A stretch of DNA of 64,000 bases from Hymenobacter sublimis. Lineage in GTDB: Bacteria > Bacteroidota > Bacteroidia > Cytophagales > Hymenobacteraceae. The first letter of the stretch is position 1, and each line of letters starts with the position of its first letter. Position numbers and translations under genes: made by a program. The stretch is from NCBI RefSeq assembly GCF_023101345.1, contig NZ_CP095848.1:3312001-3376000 (forward strand), read 5' to 3'. Of this stretch, positions 1-7,078 are shown piece after piece. The notes under the pieces were generated by a model. That model did not search any database. It worked only from the letters and a program-made list of their open reading frames with translations, and was not told the DNA's origin.

Positions 1-129
1 GAAATCAAGTTCGCCGAGCCCCATGAGCACCTGACGGTAGACACCTACTCCCGCCGCTACCGCATTGAGCCCAAGGAATTCATCCGCAAAATGCGCGAAA
101 TGGAAATCGACGCCTGCCAATTGATTTAA
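1..129 (+). CDS. C-terminal fragment of an unidentified protein (5' truncated)
   Basis: An open frame runs from the first base to a TAA at 127-129 and encodes the last 42 residues of a protein that begins outside the window. The fragment is charged (EIKFAEPHEHL at the start, IDACQLI at the end) and has no membrane segment. A perfect terminator hairpin follows 20 bases later, which supports a real gene end. The family could not be recognised from this fragment. Confidence 0.6.
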   Translation, partial: EIKFAEPHEHLTVDTYSRRYRIEPKEFIRKMREMEIDACQLI

Positions 130-149
130 GCAATTGATTTACTTTCATT

Positions 150-191
150 TACCCCGGCTAGACAGACTTCATTCCTCACCTAGCCGGGGTA
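150..191 (+). terminator. Rho-independent terminator of the upstream truncated gene
   Basis: A 12-bp perfect stem (TACCCCGGCTAG at 150-161 paired with 180-191) encloses an 18-nt loop. It is followed by a T-rich stretch and lies between the stop at 129 and the next start at 217. Confidence 0.8.
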
Positions 192-216
192 TTTACGTGT
201 TATTTTTCCAGGATTA

Positions 217-1653
217 ATGAGAAAACTCTACGCCTTCAATTTCTTTCTATTCTTTACTTTCTTTACTACTCTTCCTTCTCAGGCGCAACAGTACTACCTG
301 AACTTAAGCCAGCAAACCATTCAGTTACCCGCCCGCACAATATATGTGGAGCAGGTGTTGGATGGCCGAGCCAACAAATCTAGTATCGGCCTTGTGTACC
401 GGAAGTTAGATAACCGCCCGACGGCAGTGCTCTTCCGTAATGGGCTGGAAACGGAGTTAACAACCTTTCTGCAGAAGCAATTGCCGGCCCGACCCACGGA
501 CCATCCGGTGGTGCTTTGCCTGCGCCAGCTGCGCGTAAGCGAAGTTCTGAACGGTTTTACGGAGGAAGCCAGCGCGGACTTGGCGGCGGACGTGTACGCT
601 CACCTGCCTGACGGATACCATTTCATGCAGAGTATAGCCGCTCGCCGAACCAAGCGCGCCATGGAAACCACCCGGTTTCATGACAACCACTTGGCTGCTT
701 TACTACAGGAGTGCCTGGGGCAGGTACAGGATGCTTCCTGGCAACGGGCTGCCGCCACCCCGGCCCAGCTGTTGGAACTCCTTCGTAGTACGATGTCCAC
801 CACTACCTCTGATCCGGCAGCGGCCCTACCTGCCATCCTGCGCAAAGCTCCCCGGGCCGGCATTTACTACACGTTCGAGCAGTTTCTGGCTAACCTCCCC
901 GACTCTACTTCTTTAGTCCAGCTTGATACAATTCCTTCAAAGCTGGGCGGGCAAATGAGCCGGGTATTGTGGGCTGGGGTCCAACAGATCCGCCCTTTCG
1001 TGTATAACAACTACATTAAAAAACACATACCGCTCGATGCTTGGGCGTATTCCGATGGCCGGCAGCTGTACGTGCAACACCAAAAGAAGTACTTTCCCCT
1101 CGTTCACCAGCGTAACTTCTTCACGTTCGTTGGGGAGGCGCCGCTTGATCTGGAGTACGCGCGGGCTCGGTCCGAAGCACAGGTGCGAGCCGGGGCAATG
1201 GGCGTAGCTACCGTCAGGGCTCCCGACCATACCGGCGAGCCAACCGGCTACGAGGTGGATATGCGTACTGGCCAACTGGCACCCTATCCTAGCCCGCTCC
1301 AGTCGCGCCTAGCTCACCCCGATACTTGCTATATTTATATTTACCGCCGGGCTGATGCTATAACGGCACCTGCTACCGTGTTTATGGGCACGAAGCAGGT
1401 AGCTTACATTGGCCCGAATGAGTACATGGAAATTCGCTGGCCCTACTACGGCCGCATTTTGCGGCTGGAGGTGCAGCTACCCGGCGCCGATTTCTGCCAG
1501 CTCCTCATTCCCAACGCCGCTCAGCCCAGCTACCTGGAAGTCAGCGCCGACGCTCCTTCCAACCATAGGCCCGCGTGGCGCTGGGTACCGGCAGCCCGGG
1601 GCGAAATTGACCTAGATGAGTTGGATAAGCTTCGGGAAAGTGCGGGTAAATAG
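217..1653 (+). CDS. Exported protein of unknown function
   Basis: A 478-residue protein. It starts with a basic residue pair, a long Phe-rich hydrophobic stretch and a signal-peptidase I-like site (SQAQ) near residue 24, so it is probably exported to the periplasm or outer membrane. No other membrane segment is visible. The mature part is a mixed soluble sequence with aromatic-rich stretches (CYIYIYRR near residue 370, EIRWPYYGRILRLEV near 407). I do not recognise a family. It is flanked by a terminator upstream and an 88-base gap before a small lipoprotein downstream. Codon use matches the neighbouring genes. Confidence 0.8.
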   Translation: MRKLYAFNFFLFFTFFTTLPSQAQQYYLNLSQQTIQLPARTIYVEQVLDGRANKSSIGLVYRKLDNRPTAVLFRNGLETELTTFLQKQLPARPTDHPVVLCLRQLRVSEVLNGFTEEASADLAADVYAHLPDGYHFMQSIAARRTKRAMETTRFHDNHLAALLQECLGQVQDASWQRAAATPAQLLELLRSTMSTTTSDPAAALPAILRKAPRAGIYYTFEQFLANLPDSTSLVQLDTIPSKLGGQMSRVLWAGVQQIRPFVYNNYIKKHIPLDAWAYSDGRQLYVQHQKKYFPLVHQRNFFTFVGEAPLDLEYARARSEAQVRAGAMGVATVRAPDHTGEPTGYEVDMRTGQLAPYPSPLQSRLAHPDTCYIYIYRRADAITAPATVFMGTKQVAYIGPNEYMEIRWPYYGRILRLEVQLPGADFCQLLIPNAAQPSYLEVSADAPSNHRPAWRWVPAARGEIDLDELDKLRESAGK

Positions 1654-1741
1654 GTTATCAATCGGCCAGAGAACCACCTCGCCACCTATTCTCTCACGCA
1701 CCTGTTTGCGATGAACGGGCACTTTCAACCAACCGGCTAGT

Positions 1742-2275
1742 ATGCAGAAAGTAAGGATTGTACTGGTAAGCCTCTTGCTATCGGAGCTATTCGGTTGTCA
1801 GTCGAACCGCCTGCTCCTACCGCCCGCCCCTGGTATGGCACCCCAGCAGTTGGTTTCCTCAACGGCTCGCCAGGTTTCCGATACGCTCACGGGCTGTTCT
1901 CTTAATCACCCATTAGTAGCAGTACAGCGGCTTCCTAAGCTACGTTGTTCGGCGGAAGGAACACGTGCCACACGGCGTAAGCAGCATACGCTTCCTGGTA
2001 GAATTATCCTTCCAAGGTCTGGGATAGGTAGTCTGCCCATACTCGTACCCCAAGCTTTTGGTAAGGACCGGGTAATTCAACCGCAGGTATCAGGAGGAGA
2101 AGCCGCGTTTGCTTTTCTGCGCTGCCTAGGACTACTGGCCGGTGCGGCCATTTTTACAGTTTTGGGGCTGCTGCTTTTCCCGCTTTCGCCGGCTTTGAGC
2201 GTGCTGGCCTTCCTGGTTGTATTAGCGGCCTTATTTGGAGCAGTAAGAATAGTTATCAAGCTGTTTTCTGCCTGA
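1742..2275 (+). CDS. Small lipoprotein with C-terminal membrane hairpin, unknown function
   Basis: A 177-residue protein. The N-terminus has a lipoprotein signal with a lipobox ending LFGC, so Cys19 would be the lipidated residue. The last 50 residues or so (about 126-177) contain two closely spaced hydrophobic segments split by a PLSPAL turn, so the protein may be anchored at both ends. The middle is polar and basic, with no recognisable domain. It starts 88 bases after the exported protein upstream and is on the same strand, so the two may be co-transcribed. The function is unknown. Confidence 0.65.
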   Translation: MQKVRIVLVSLLLSELFGCQSNRLLLPPAPGMAPQQLVSSTARQVSDTLTGCSLNHPLVAVQRLPKLRCSAEGTRATRRKQHTLPGRIILPRSGIGSLPILVPQAFGKDRVIQPQVSGGEAAFAFLRCLGLLAGAAIFTVLGLLLFPLSPALSVLAFLVVLAALFGAVRIVIKLFSA

Positions 2276-2375
2276 TACGCAGTAGCATGTTCCCCATCAA
2301 AAATCAACCTATTATCAGTGTCCCTACTTATCAAAAACATTCTTATCCCGGCGGACCACTCCCTTCAAAATATTC

Positions 2376-2393
2376 TTTCAATTTTTATTGAAA
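2376..2393. promoter_or_regulatory. Putative operator, copy 1: TTTCAA-N6-TTGAAA, upstream of the GbsR/MarR gene
   Basis: A perfect inverted repeat of 6-bp arms spaced by 6 bases. With its flank it is nearly identical (26 of 28 bases) to a second copy at 2967-2994. The right arm contains the TTG at 2388-2390 that could serve as a -33 element, 19 bases before a TACATTTG box. A protein bound here would block that promoter, so autorepression is inferred. Confidence 0.65.
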
Positions 2394-2417
2394 GTTTAAA
2401 ATACTCTTCTACATTTG
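2388..2417 (+). promoter_or_regulatory. Bacteroidota-type promoter of the GbsR/MarR gene
   Basis: TTG at 2388-2390, a 19-base spacer and TACATTTG at 2410-2417 match the Bacteroidota primary-sigma consensus (TTG / TAnnTTTG). The start codon at 2422 is only 4 bases after the box, so the transcript would be leaderless or nearly so. The -33 part lies inside the palindromic operator. Confidence 0.6.
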
Positions 2418-2421
2418 AACC

Positions 2422-2943
2422 ATGCAACTCGACGAAGCCAAGCGCAGATTCATTGAAGGCTGGGGCACTCTGGGCTCGGCCTGGGGCGTGAGCCGCACAA
2501 TGGCGCAAGTGCACGCCTTGTTGCTGGTGTCGGTGGGGGCGCTGAGCACCGAGGACATCATGGAGCAGCTGCAGATTTCCCGGGGCAATGTGAACATGAA
2601 CGTGCGCGCCCTCATGGACTGGGGCATTGTGCGCAAAGAGTTGCGACCCGGGGAGCGGCGGGAGTTTTTTTCGGCGGAGAAAGACATTCACCGGGTAGCT
2701 ACCCTGATTCTGAAGGAGCGACGCAAGCGCGAGTTGGAGCCCATTATGCGCGTACTTGGCGAAATCAGCCAAGTAGAGCCTTCTGCCACAACTACTCCCG
2801 AAGAAGCCGAAGCGTTTACCAAGATGATCGGTAGCATCCACAACTTCGCCGAGTTTGCTGATCGAGCTGCTGCTACCCTTATTAAGGCTGATGAAAACTG
2901 GTTTCTTAGCACGTTCATGAAGCTCATGCGCCCGGGCACCTAA
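2422..2943 (+). CDS. GbsR/MarR-family transcriptional regulator
   Basis: A 173-residue DNA-binding regulator. The N-terminus (MQLDEAKRRFIEGWGTLGS followed by a conserved RTMAQVHALLL stretch) is typical of the GbsR-like branch of the MarR superfamily. A winged helix-turn-helix spans about residues 38-88 (STEDIMEQLQISRGNVNMN, then a basic wing). The C-terminal half is helical and likely dimerises. The start is fixed by the family N-terminus. It lies directly upstream of a TIGR01777 SDR gene and a small membrane protein. Identical palindromes in front of this gene and in front of the SDR gene suggest that it controls both itself and that pair. The ligand is unknown. Confidence 0.88.
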   Translation: MQLDEAKRRFIEGWGTLGSAWGVSRTMAQVHALLLVSVGALSTEDIMEQLQISRGNVNMNVRALMDWGIVRKELRPGERREFFSAEKDIHRVATLILKERRKRELEPIMRVLGEISQVEPSATTTPEEAEAFTKMIGSIHNFAEFADRAAATLIKADENWFLSTFMKLMRPGT

Positions 2944-2966
2944 GCGCTTATTTTTTTACTCTAGTA

Positions 2967-2984
2967 TTTCAAATTTTATTGAAA
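2967..2984. promoter_or_regulatory. Putative operator, copy 2: TTTCAA-N6-TTGAAA, upstream of the SDR operon
   Basis: A second copy of the palindrome found upstream of the regulator, 61 bases before the SDR start codon. The identity with copy 1 extends past the right arm into an AGTT(T/C)AAAATA flank. No convincing TAnnTTTG box follows at the usual distance. The shared site is the best evidence that the GbsR/MarR protein acts on the downstream genes. Confidence 0.6.
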
Positions 2985-3045
2985 GTTCAAAATAAACACA
3001 ACCAGTCACAAAAGGTCATTTCTCCTCTCCTTATTCCCTCCTCTC

Positions 3046-3966
3046 ATGAATCAGCCTCGATTGATTTTAGCTGGTGGTACCGGGTTCCTAGGCAATCATC
3101 TGGCGCGTTACTTTCGGCAGCTGGGCTACGAGGTACTCACGCTTACGCGCCGAGTTCAACGCTTTGGCGAAACGGCCTGGGATGGCCGCACGCTAAGCTC
3201 CTGGGCGACCAAATTGGAAGGGGCCGCGGCTGTTATTAATCTGGTGGGTCGGAGCGTAGATTGCCGCTACAATGCCGTTAACAAGTACGCTATAACCCGC
3301 AGCCGCACGGAAAGCACCCGGGTGCTGGGCGAGGCTATTGCTCGCTGCCAGAATCCGCCGGCGGTGTGGCTGAATTCCTCCTCGGCTACGATTTACGCCC
3401 ACACCACCGACGAGCAACCCGCTAACTCGGAAGCTACCGGCAAACTGGGCCGCGACTTTTCGGAAATGGTAGCCCAGCAGTGGGAGGCAGAATTCTGGTT
3501 AGCTCCTACCCCCCGTACTCGGCGCTTGGCCTTGCGCACTGCCATTGTGCTCGGGGCTGACGGTGGAGCGCTGCCAGTGATGGCCCGGCTGGCCCGGTTT
3601 GGGCTGTGCACACCCCAGGGCAGTGGACAGCAGTGGATGAGCTGGCTGCACATCACGGATTTCTGCCGGGCCGTGGAGTTTTTGCTGGCTCATCCCGCCC
3701 TGGAAGGCACCTTTAACCTGTGCGCCCCGCAGCCGTTGCCCAACCACGAGTTTAATGCTGTGCTGGCCGCCCATTACCAACCGCGCTGGCGCTTGCCGCA
3801 GCCGCGGTGGCTGCTGGAAATTGGGGCCTTCTTGCTACGCACCGAAACCGAGCTACTTCTGAAAAGCCGGAAGGTAGTGCCCCAACGGCTGCTAGAGGCG
3901 GGCTTTCAGTTCCGCTACCCCTCCTGCCCTACGGCCCTGGCTAACCTGCTACCGCAACTGGTGTAG
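3046..3966 (+). CDS. TIGR01777-family SDR epimerase/oxidoreductase (YfcH-like)
   Basis: A 306-residue cytoplasmic Rossmann-fold protein. The NAD(P)-binding glycine motif GGTGFLG is at residues 10-16, with a basic TLTRR stretch after the second strand that suits NADP. The region around LNSSSATIY corresponds to the active-site strand of this family, although the canonical Tyr-x3-Lys is not obvious. The C-terminus (PRWLLEIGAFLL, then the SRKVVPQRLLEAGF block) is the DUF1731 domain that defines the family. The substrate is unknown for the family. It probably forms an operon with the small membrane protein at 4035 and is linked to the upstream regulator by a shared palindrome. Confidence 0.9.
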   Translation: MNQPRLILAGGTGFLGNHLARYFRQLGYEVLTLTRRVQRFGETAWDGRTLSSWATKLEGAAAVINLVGRSVDCRYNAVNKYAITRSRTESTRVLGEAIARCQNPPAVWLNSSSATIYAHTTDEQPANSEATGKLGRDFSEMVAQQWEAEFWLAPTPRTRRLALRTAIVLGADGGALPVMARLARFGLCTPQGSGQQWMSWLHITDFCRAVEFLLAHPALEGTFNLCAPQPLPNHEFNAVLAAHYQPRWRLPQPRWLLEIGAFLLRTETELLLKSRKVVPQRLLEAGFQFRYPSCPTALANLLPQLV

Positions 3967-4034
3967 GCGGACCTTTTATTAAGTAATAACGCGCTTATCC
4001 CCTTTTCTTTTCTCACATCTAACCTCTCAAAATC

Positions 4035-4403
4035 ATGAACTATTATCTGCTGGTGTACGGGGTGTATCTGCCCACCACGGTGCTGCTGACAGTATGGGTA
4101 GCCCGCACGCTTTTCAAGAACGGCCGCACGTTCCTGGTCGATATTTTTCACGGTAATGAGCCGCTGGCCGACTCCGTGAACAAACTTTTGCTGACAGGTT
4201 TCTACCTCATCAACATCGGTTACGCTACCCTCACCCTGCGCAGCACCGATGCAGTTACCAGTTACCAGCAATCGGTGGAAACACTCAGCATCAAGATTGG
4301 CACTATCATTCTGATTCTGGGCGGCATGCACTTCTTTAATCTCTATGTGTTCTATAAGCTCCGTAACCGGGCGCAGGAATATGCCCGGGCCTATCACTCG
4401 TAA
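4035..4403 (+). CDS. Small conserved integral membrane protein, unknown function
   Basis: A 122-residue protein with three predicted membrane segments: about residues 3-24, 52-72 and 88-110. The loops are polar, including a conserved-looking [17 protein letters not shown] stretch between the first two. There is no signal peptide. It lies 68 bases after the SDR gene on the same strand and before a strong hairpin, so it is probably the last gene of the regulator-SDR-membrane protein unit. No function is known. Confidence 0.8.
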   Translation: MNYYLLVYGVYLPTTVLLTVWVARTLFKNGRTFLVDIFHGNEPLADSVNKLLLTGFYLINIGYATLTLRSTDAVTSYQQSVETLSIKIGTIILILGGMHFFNLYVFYKLRNRAQEYARAYHS

Positions 4404-4423
4404 GCTATCCTTCGTGTAATGCG

Positions 4424-4465
4424 GCCCGGGTGGCCTGGCCTGAGCGCGGCCAGGGCCACCCGGGC
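4424..4465 (+). terminator. Hairpin ending the SDR/membrane-protein unit
   Basis: A 17-bp GC-rich stem (4424-4440 with 4448-4465) with a single bulged G and a 7-nt loop. Only TTT follows, so termination may be weaker than at the other hairpins in the window. Confidence 0.55.
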
Positions 4466-4603
4466 TTTGCCCATATTGGCCGGGCGGGCTGCCACCTTGG
4501 CCGAATGAACTTTCCGGCCCGAGCCTTGTTGAAACGCAATCTGCTACCTTGCGGCCCGGTTGACCGTAAACAGCACACACATTCCATTAAACCCCCTACT
4601 GTT

Positions 4604-4933
4604 ATGGGACATAAAGCCATCGAAATTACCGATGCTAACTTCGACCAGATCATCAACTCCGATAAGCCCGTGCTCGTGGATTTCTGGGCCGAGTGGTGCG
4701 GCCCCTGCCGCATGGTAGGCCCGGTAGTAGAAGAGCTGGCTGGCGAATACGAAGGCAAAGCCATCATTGGCAAAGTTGACGTAGACTCGAACCCGCAGAC
4801 TTCGGCCAAGTTTGGCATCCGCAGCATCCCGACGCTGCTCGTGTTCAAGAACGGCCAGATTGTAGACAAGCAAGTAGGTGCCGTGCCCAAGCACGTACTG
4901 GCCCAAAAGCTTGACGCTCAGGTAACGGCTTAG
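4604..4933 (+). CDS. trxA: Thioredoxin
   Basis: A 109-residue thioredoxin and general cytosolic dithiol reductant. The active site W31-C32-G-P-C35 follows VDFWAE, and the cis-proline is in SIPT (Pro76). The length is standard. An in-frame extension to 4430 exists but overlaps the preceding hairpin and has no family match, so the ATG at 4604 was chosen. A TACCTTG element at 4545-4551 resembles the local -7 box. It is a single-gene unit ending in a terminator shared with the convergent gene at 5007. Confidence 0.97.
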   Translation: MGHKAIEITDANFDQIINSDKPVLVDFWAEWCGPCRMVGPVVEELAGEYEGKAIIGKVDVDSNPQTSAKFGIRSIPTLLVFKNGQIVDKQVGAVPKHVLAQKLDAQVTA

Positions 4934-4950
4934 TGTAGCCAGCTACCCAT

Positions 4951-4990
4951 CAGAAAGCCCCGCTTCCTAACCAAGGAGCGGGGCTTTCTG
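4951..4990. terminator. Bidirectional terminator between trxA and the MORN/TonB gene
   Basis: The near-perfect inverted repeat CAGAAAGCCCCGCT(T)CCT pairs with 4974-4990 around a short loop, with one bulged T. It lies between the converging trxA and the minus-strand gene ending at 5007. Confidence 0.85.
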
Positions 4991-5006
4991 ATTGAATGGC
5001 GGTTAT

Positions 5007-5969
5007 CTACTCCTCATCGGGGGCCGAAGCCCGGGCCTCGGAGGGCGGTACCTGGGGCGGGCGCAGTCCGGAGAGCAGCGAGAAATTCGGAGCAAAGTAG
5101 ATGGGGATGGTAAAGGTCATGGCCGTGGGCAGGTTGTACTCCCGGCCCGGCTCAAAAGCGGGCAGACTAGCCACCACCCGCCGGGCTTCCTGGTCGGCTT
5201 CCGGCGCGAGGCCCTGCACCACTCGTACCTGTCCCACGTGGCCATCTTCTCCCACCGTATAGCTTACGTACACGCTCCCCGTAATGCCTTTGCGGCGGCT
5301 GTTGCGCGGATAGGTGGTGTTGCGGGCCACAAAGTTGAGCAAGGCGGCCTCTCCACCCGGAAACTGAGGCAGCTCCCGCGTGCGCACCTTGCCCATGTAG
5401 GGAGAGCCATCTTTGTTAAAGAAAGCCAAGGCCAAGGGTTTGCCTTGACGGTCGGGCATTTCAATGGCGCTTAGCTCGCCCGTATCGTAGTAGTAATGCC
5501 ACTCGCCCACCGGGCGGCCCAGATTATAGCGCCCTTCCGAGCGTTTTTGGCCGTTGCGGTGCACAGAAATCCAGCGTCCTACCCGTTGTCCGTCGGCGTA
5601 CTCCCCGCGCTGGCTCACACGGCCGTCATCGTACCAACCAATGTAGAGGCCATCGGCTTCGTCATTGTTGTAGTGAACTTGGCCGGCCTTGCTGCCGCTG
5701 GGGTGGTACCAGGTAAGCAGGCCGTTGCGCACAGGTGGGTCAATGGAAGATAAAGTGCCGCGCAGCAGCAGCGTGCCGGAAAGCGAATATTCCCGCATGG
5801 AGTAAGTTCCAAGCAGGTCACTTTTCCGATCCACGATGCGGTAGTGGGTAGCACTGTCGGGAATGGTGGCCTCATCCCGCTTGTTCAAATATACGGCTGG
5901 CAGACTCTGCCCACTACTTAGATGTGCTGCCAATAGGGCAGGCAAGAGAAAAGCGTAACGTATTCTCAT
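5007..5969 (-). CDS. MORN/YwqK-repeat protein with C-terminal TonB domain
   Basis: A 320-residue exported protein. A signal peptide covers residues 1-20. Residues about 80-170 contain MORN-like repeats (GLYIGWYDDGRVSQRGEY, WISVHRNGQKRSEGRY, EWHYYYDTGEL). Residues about 200-293 form a TonB C-terminal domain beginning PQFPGGEAAL. Such proteins are usually annotated as energy transducer TonB in Bacteroidota. This one has a cleavable-looking signal peptide rather than the usual inner-membrane anchor with a proline-rich spacer, so classical energy transduction is doubtful. It is convergent with trxA. The function is inferred only at domain level. Confidence 0.82.
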   Translation of the reverse strand: MRIRYAFLLPALLAAHLSSGQSLPAVYLNKRDEATIPDSATHYRIVDRKSDLLGTYSMREYSLSGTLLLRGTLSSIDPPVRNGLLTWYHPSGSKAGQVHYNNDEADGLYIGWYDDGRVSQRGEYADGQRVGRWISVHRNGQKRSEGRYNLGRPVGEWHYYYDTGELSAIEMPDRQGKPLALAFFNKDGSPYMGKVRTRELPQFPGGEAALLNFVARNTTYPRNSRRKGITGSVYVSYTVGEDGHVGQVRVVQGLAPEADQEARRVVASLPAFEPGREYNLPTAMTFTIPIYFAPNFSLLSGLRPPQVPPSEARASAPDEE

Positions 5970-6212
5970 GAGCAGCTAGTTAGTAGACCACAGCTTAAGT
6001 AACCACAACGGATGGTACGAAATATAACTAACAGTTTATCAGCGCCCAAGACACAATCCAACTAAACCGAAAAAATACTATTCTAGCTTTTTGCGAGCCA
6101 ATTGCGCCTCGTTGCCATGGCCTACTGAACCCCCCAAAAACGCAGCAGCCGCTACCTCAAACTACATGAGGTAACGGCATTCAAGGCTGGTAAGCTAAGG
6201 GAATACGTGAGC

Positions 6213-6698
6213 TTAATTGGTGCGCTCTTCCACTTCCTGAAGTTGGATAGGACGGTTAAAGGCTTCTTCCAAAGAAATTAGGGTTTCCGTGCGTTCAATG
6301 CCTTCAATAAGCTGAATCTGCTCGTGGAGTACTTCGCGCAGATGGTTGGTGTCGCGGCAGATTAGTCGGGCGAAAATACCGTAGGCGCCCGTTGTGAAAT
6401 CAATGCTCACTACCTCCGGAATCTGGCGCAGCTGTTCTACTACGCTTTCGTACACCGAGCTTTTCTGCAGGTAAATCCCGAGGAAGGCGCGCACTCCGTA
6501 GCCAAGCTTCTGATAGTCAATCTTGAGGGTAGCCCCCTGTACGATGCCCAGCTCCTCCAGCCGGGCCATGCGCACGTGCACGGTACCGCCCGAAACATGC
6601 ACCTTCCGGGCAATTTCAGTGTACGGCATCTTGGCATCTTCAATCAACAGAGCCAGAATCTTCCGGTCGGTGTCGTCAAGTTCGTAATTGCGGGCCAT
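6213..6698 (-). CDS. Lrp/AsnC-family transcriptional regulator
   Basis: A 161-residue regulator. The N-terminal helix-turn-helix (DDTDRKILALLIEDAKMPYT, then IARKVHVSGGTVHVRMARL) spans about residues 7-55. A C-terminal RAM ligand-binding domain spans about 70-150 (IYLQKSSVYESVVEQLRQI, TGAYGIFARLICRD). These proteins form octamers or dimers that sense amino acids. An ATTGTA-N5-TACAAT palindrome 15-31 bases before the start is a likely self-operator. It is transcribed divergently from the unusual tRNA-like gene at 6856. Confidence 0.93.
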   Translation of the reverse strand: MARNYELDDTDRKILALLIEDAKMPYTEIARKVHVSGGTVHVRMARLEELGIVQGATLKIDYQKLGYGVRAFLGIYLQKSSVYESVVEQLRQIPEVVSIDFTTGAYGIFARLICRDTNHLREVLHEQIQLIEGIERTETLISLEEAFNRPIQLQEVEERTN

Positions 6699-6712
6699 TT
6701 TTTTACTGGTTG

Positions 6713-6729
6713 ATTGTATATATTACAAT
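6713..6729. promoter_or_regulatory. Putative Lrp/AsnC self-operator
   Basis: A 17-bp palindrome with arms ATTGTA and TACAAT and an AT spacer, just upstream of the regulator start at 6698. Lrp-type proteins commonly bind AT-rich palindromes of about this size and autoregulate. The role is inferred from position. Confidence 0.5.
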
Positions 6730-6807
6730 GAAAGCAGGCGCTTTTTAAAAAGTATGTAAATATTTTTTCAAATGTCTGAAATTATTTTATCACAGCAATC
6801 AACCTGC

Positions 6808-6815
6808 TACATTTG
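6808..6815 (+). promoter_or_regulatory. -7 box TACATTTG of the tRNA-like gene
   Basis: A perfect TAnnTTTG match 40 bases before the tRNA-like acceptor stem. No clear TTG occurs at the usual distance upstream, although the region is AT-rich. It faces away from the Lrp gene. Confidence 0.55.
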
Positions 6816-6855
6816 TCATAATCCAACGCGAACGGCAGGGGATTGTTTTACACAC

Positions 6856-6970
6856 TGTAGAATGATGAAACTGGCAGACATGCCCTCCTCTCTCGAGGGT
6901 GGAGATTCGGGAAAAACTGGTCCGGCGGCCGGCTAACTACTCCGTGAAGGTTCGACTCCTTCTTCTACAG
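6856..6970 (+). tRNA. Unusual class II tRNA-like gene, anticodon CUC, giant variable arm
   Basis: A complete cloverleaf can be drawn. The 7-bp acceptor stem is TGTAGAA/TTCTACA (6856-6862 with 6963-6969), with U8 and G9. A 3-bp D stem ATG/CAT carries the loop AAACTGGCAGA. G26 is followed by a 5-bp anticodon stem CCCTC/GAGGG with loop CTCTCTC (anticodon CTC at 6890-6892). The T arm is GAAGG-TTCGACT-CCTTC, and the discriminator is G6970. CCA is not encoded. The 46-nt variable region (6900-6945) closes with GGAG/CTCC and has an inner CCGG hairpin. That is much longer than in Leu or Ser tRNAs. The D loop resembles tRNA-Leu, G73 and the long arm resemble tRNA-Ser, and the anticodon reads the Glu codon GAG. 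U37 is abnormal, since a purine is usual. It could be a tRNA with altered decoding, a non-decoding tRNA-like RNA or a decaying gene. A promoter and a terminator suggest that it is expressed. Confidence 0.65.
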
Positions 6971-7011
6971 CACGAATACGTATTGGGTGGACTAAGTGAG
7001 GAGGAAAAACG

Positions 7012-7035
7012 GGACGTATCTGGGTGGGTACGTTC
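7012..7035 (+). ncRNA. First of two hairpins with identical TCTGGGTGGG loops
   Basis: The 7-bp stem GGACGTA/TACGTTC (one G-U pair) carries the 10-base loop TCTGGGTGGG. It lies 42 bases after the tRNA-like gene and is probably in the same transcript. A degenerate version of the strand and loop (ACGTATTGGGTGG) also occurs at 6978-6990. Confidence 0.5.
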
Positions 7036-7045
7036 TGAATCGAGA

Positions 7046-7078
7046 GGCGGCATCTGGGTGGGTGCCGCCTTTTCTTTT
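7046..7078 (+). terminator. Terminator hairpin of the tRNA-like transcript, loop identical to the preceding hairpin
   Basis: The 7-bp stem GGCGGCA/TGCCGCC (7046-7052 with 7063-7069) carries the same 10-base loop TCTGGGTGGG as the hairpin at 7012-7035. It is followed by TTTTCTTTT, so it is a good intrinsic terminator. Confidence 0.75.

Noticed and set aside
6928..6945. GGCCGGCTAACTACTCCGTG resembles the 16S rRNA 530-loop region
   Set aside because: The likeness is short and imperfect, lies inside a paired variable arm and no other rRNA sequence is near, so it is probably chance.
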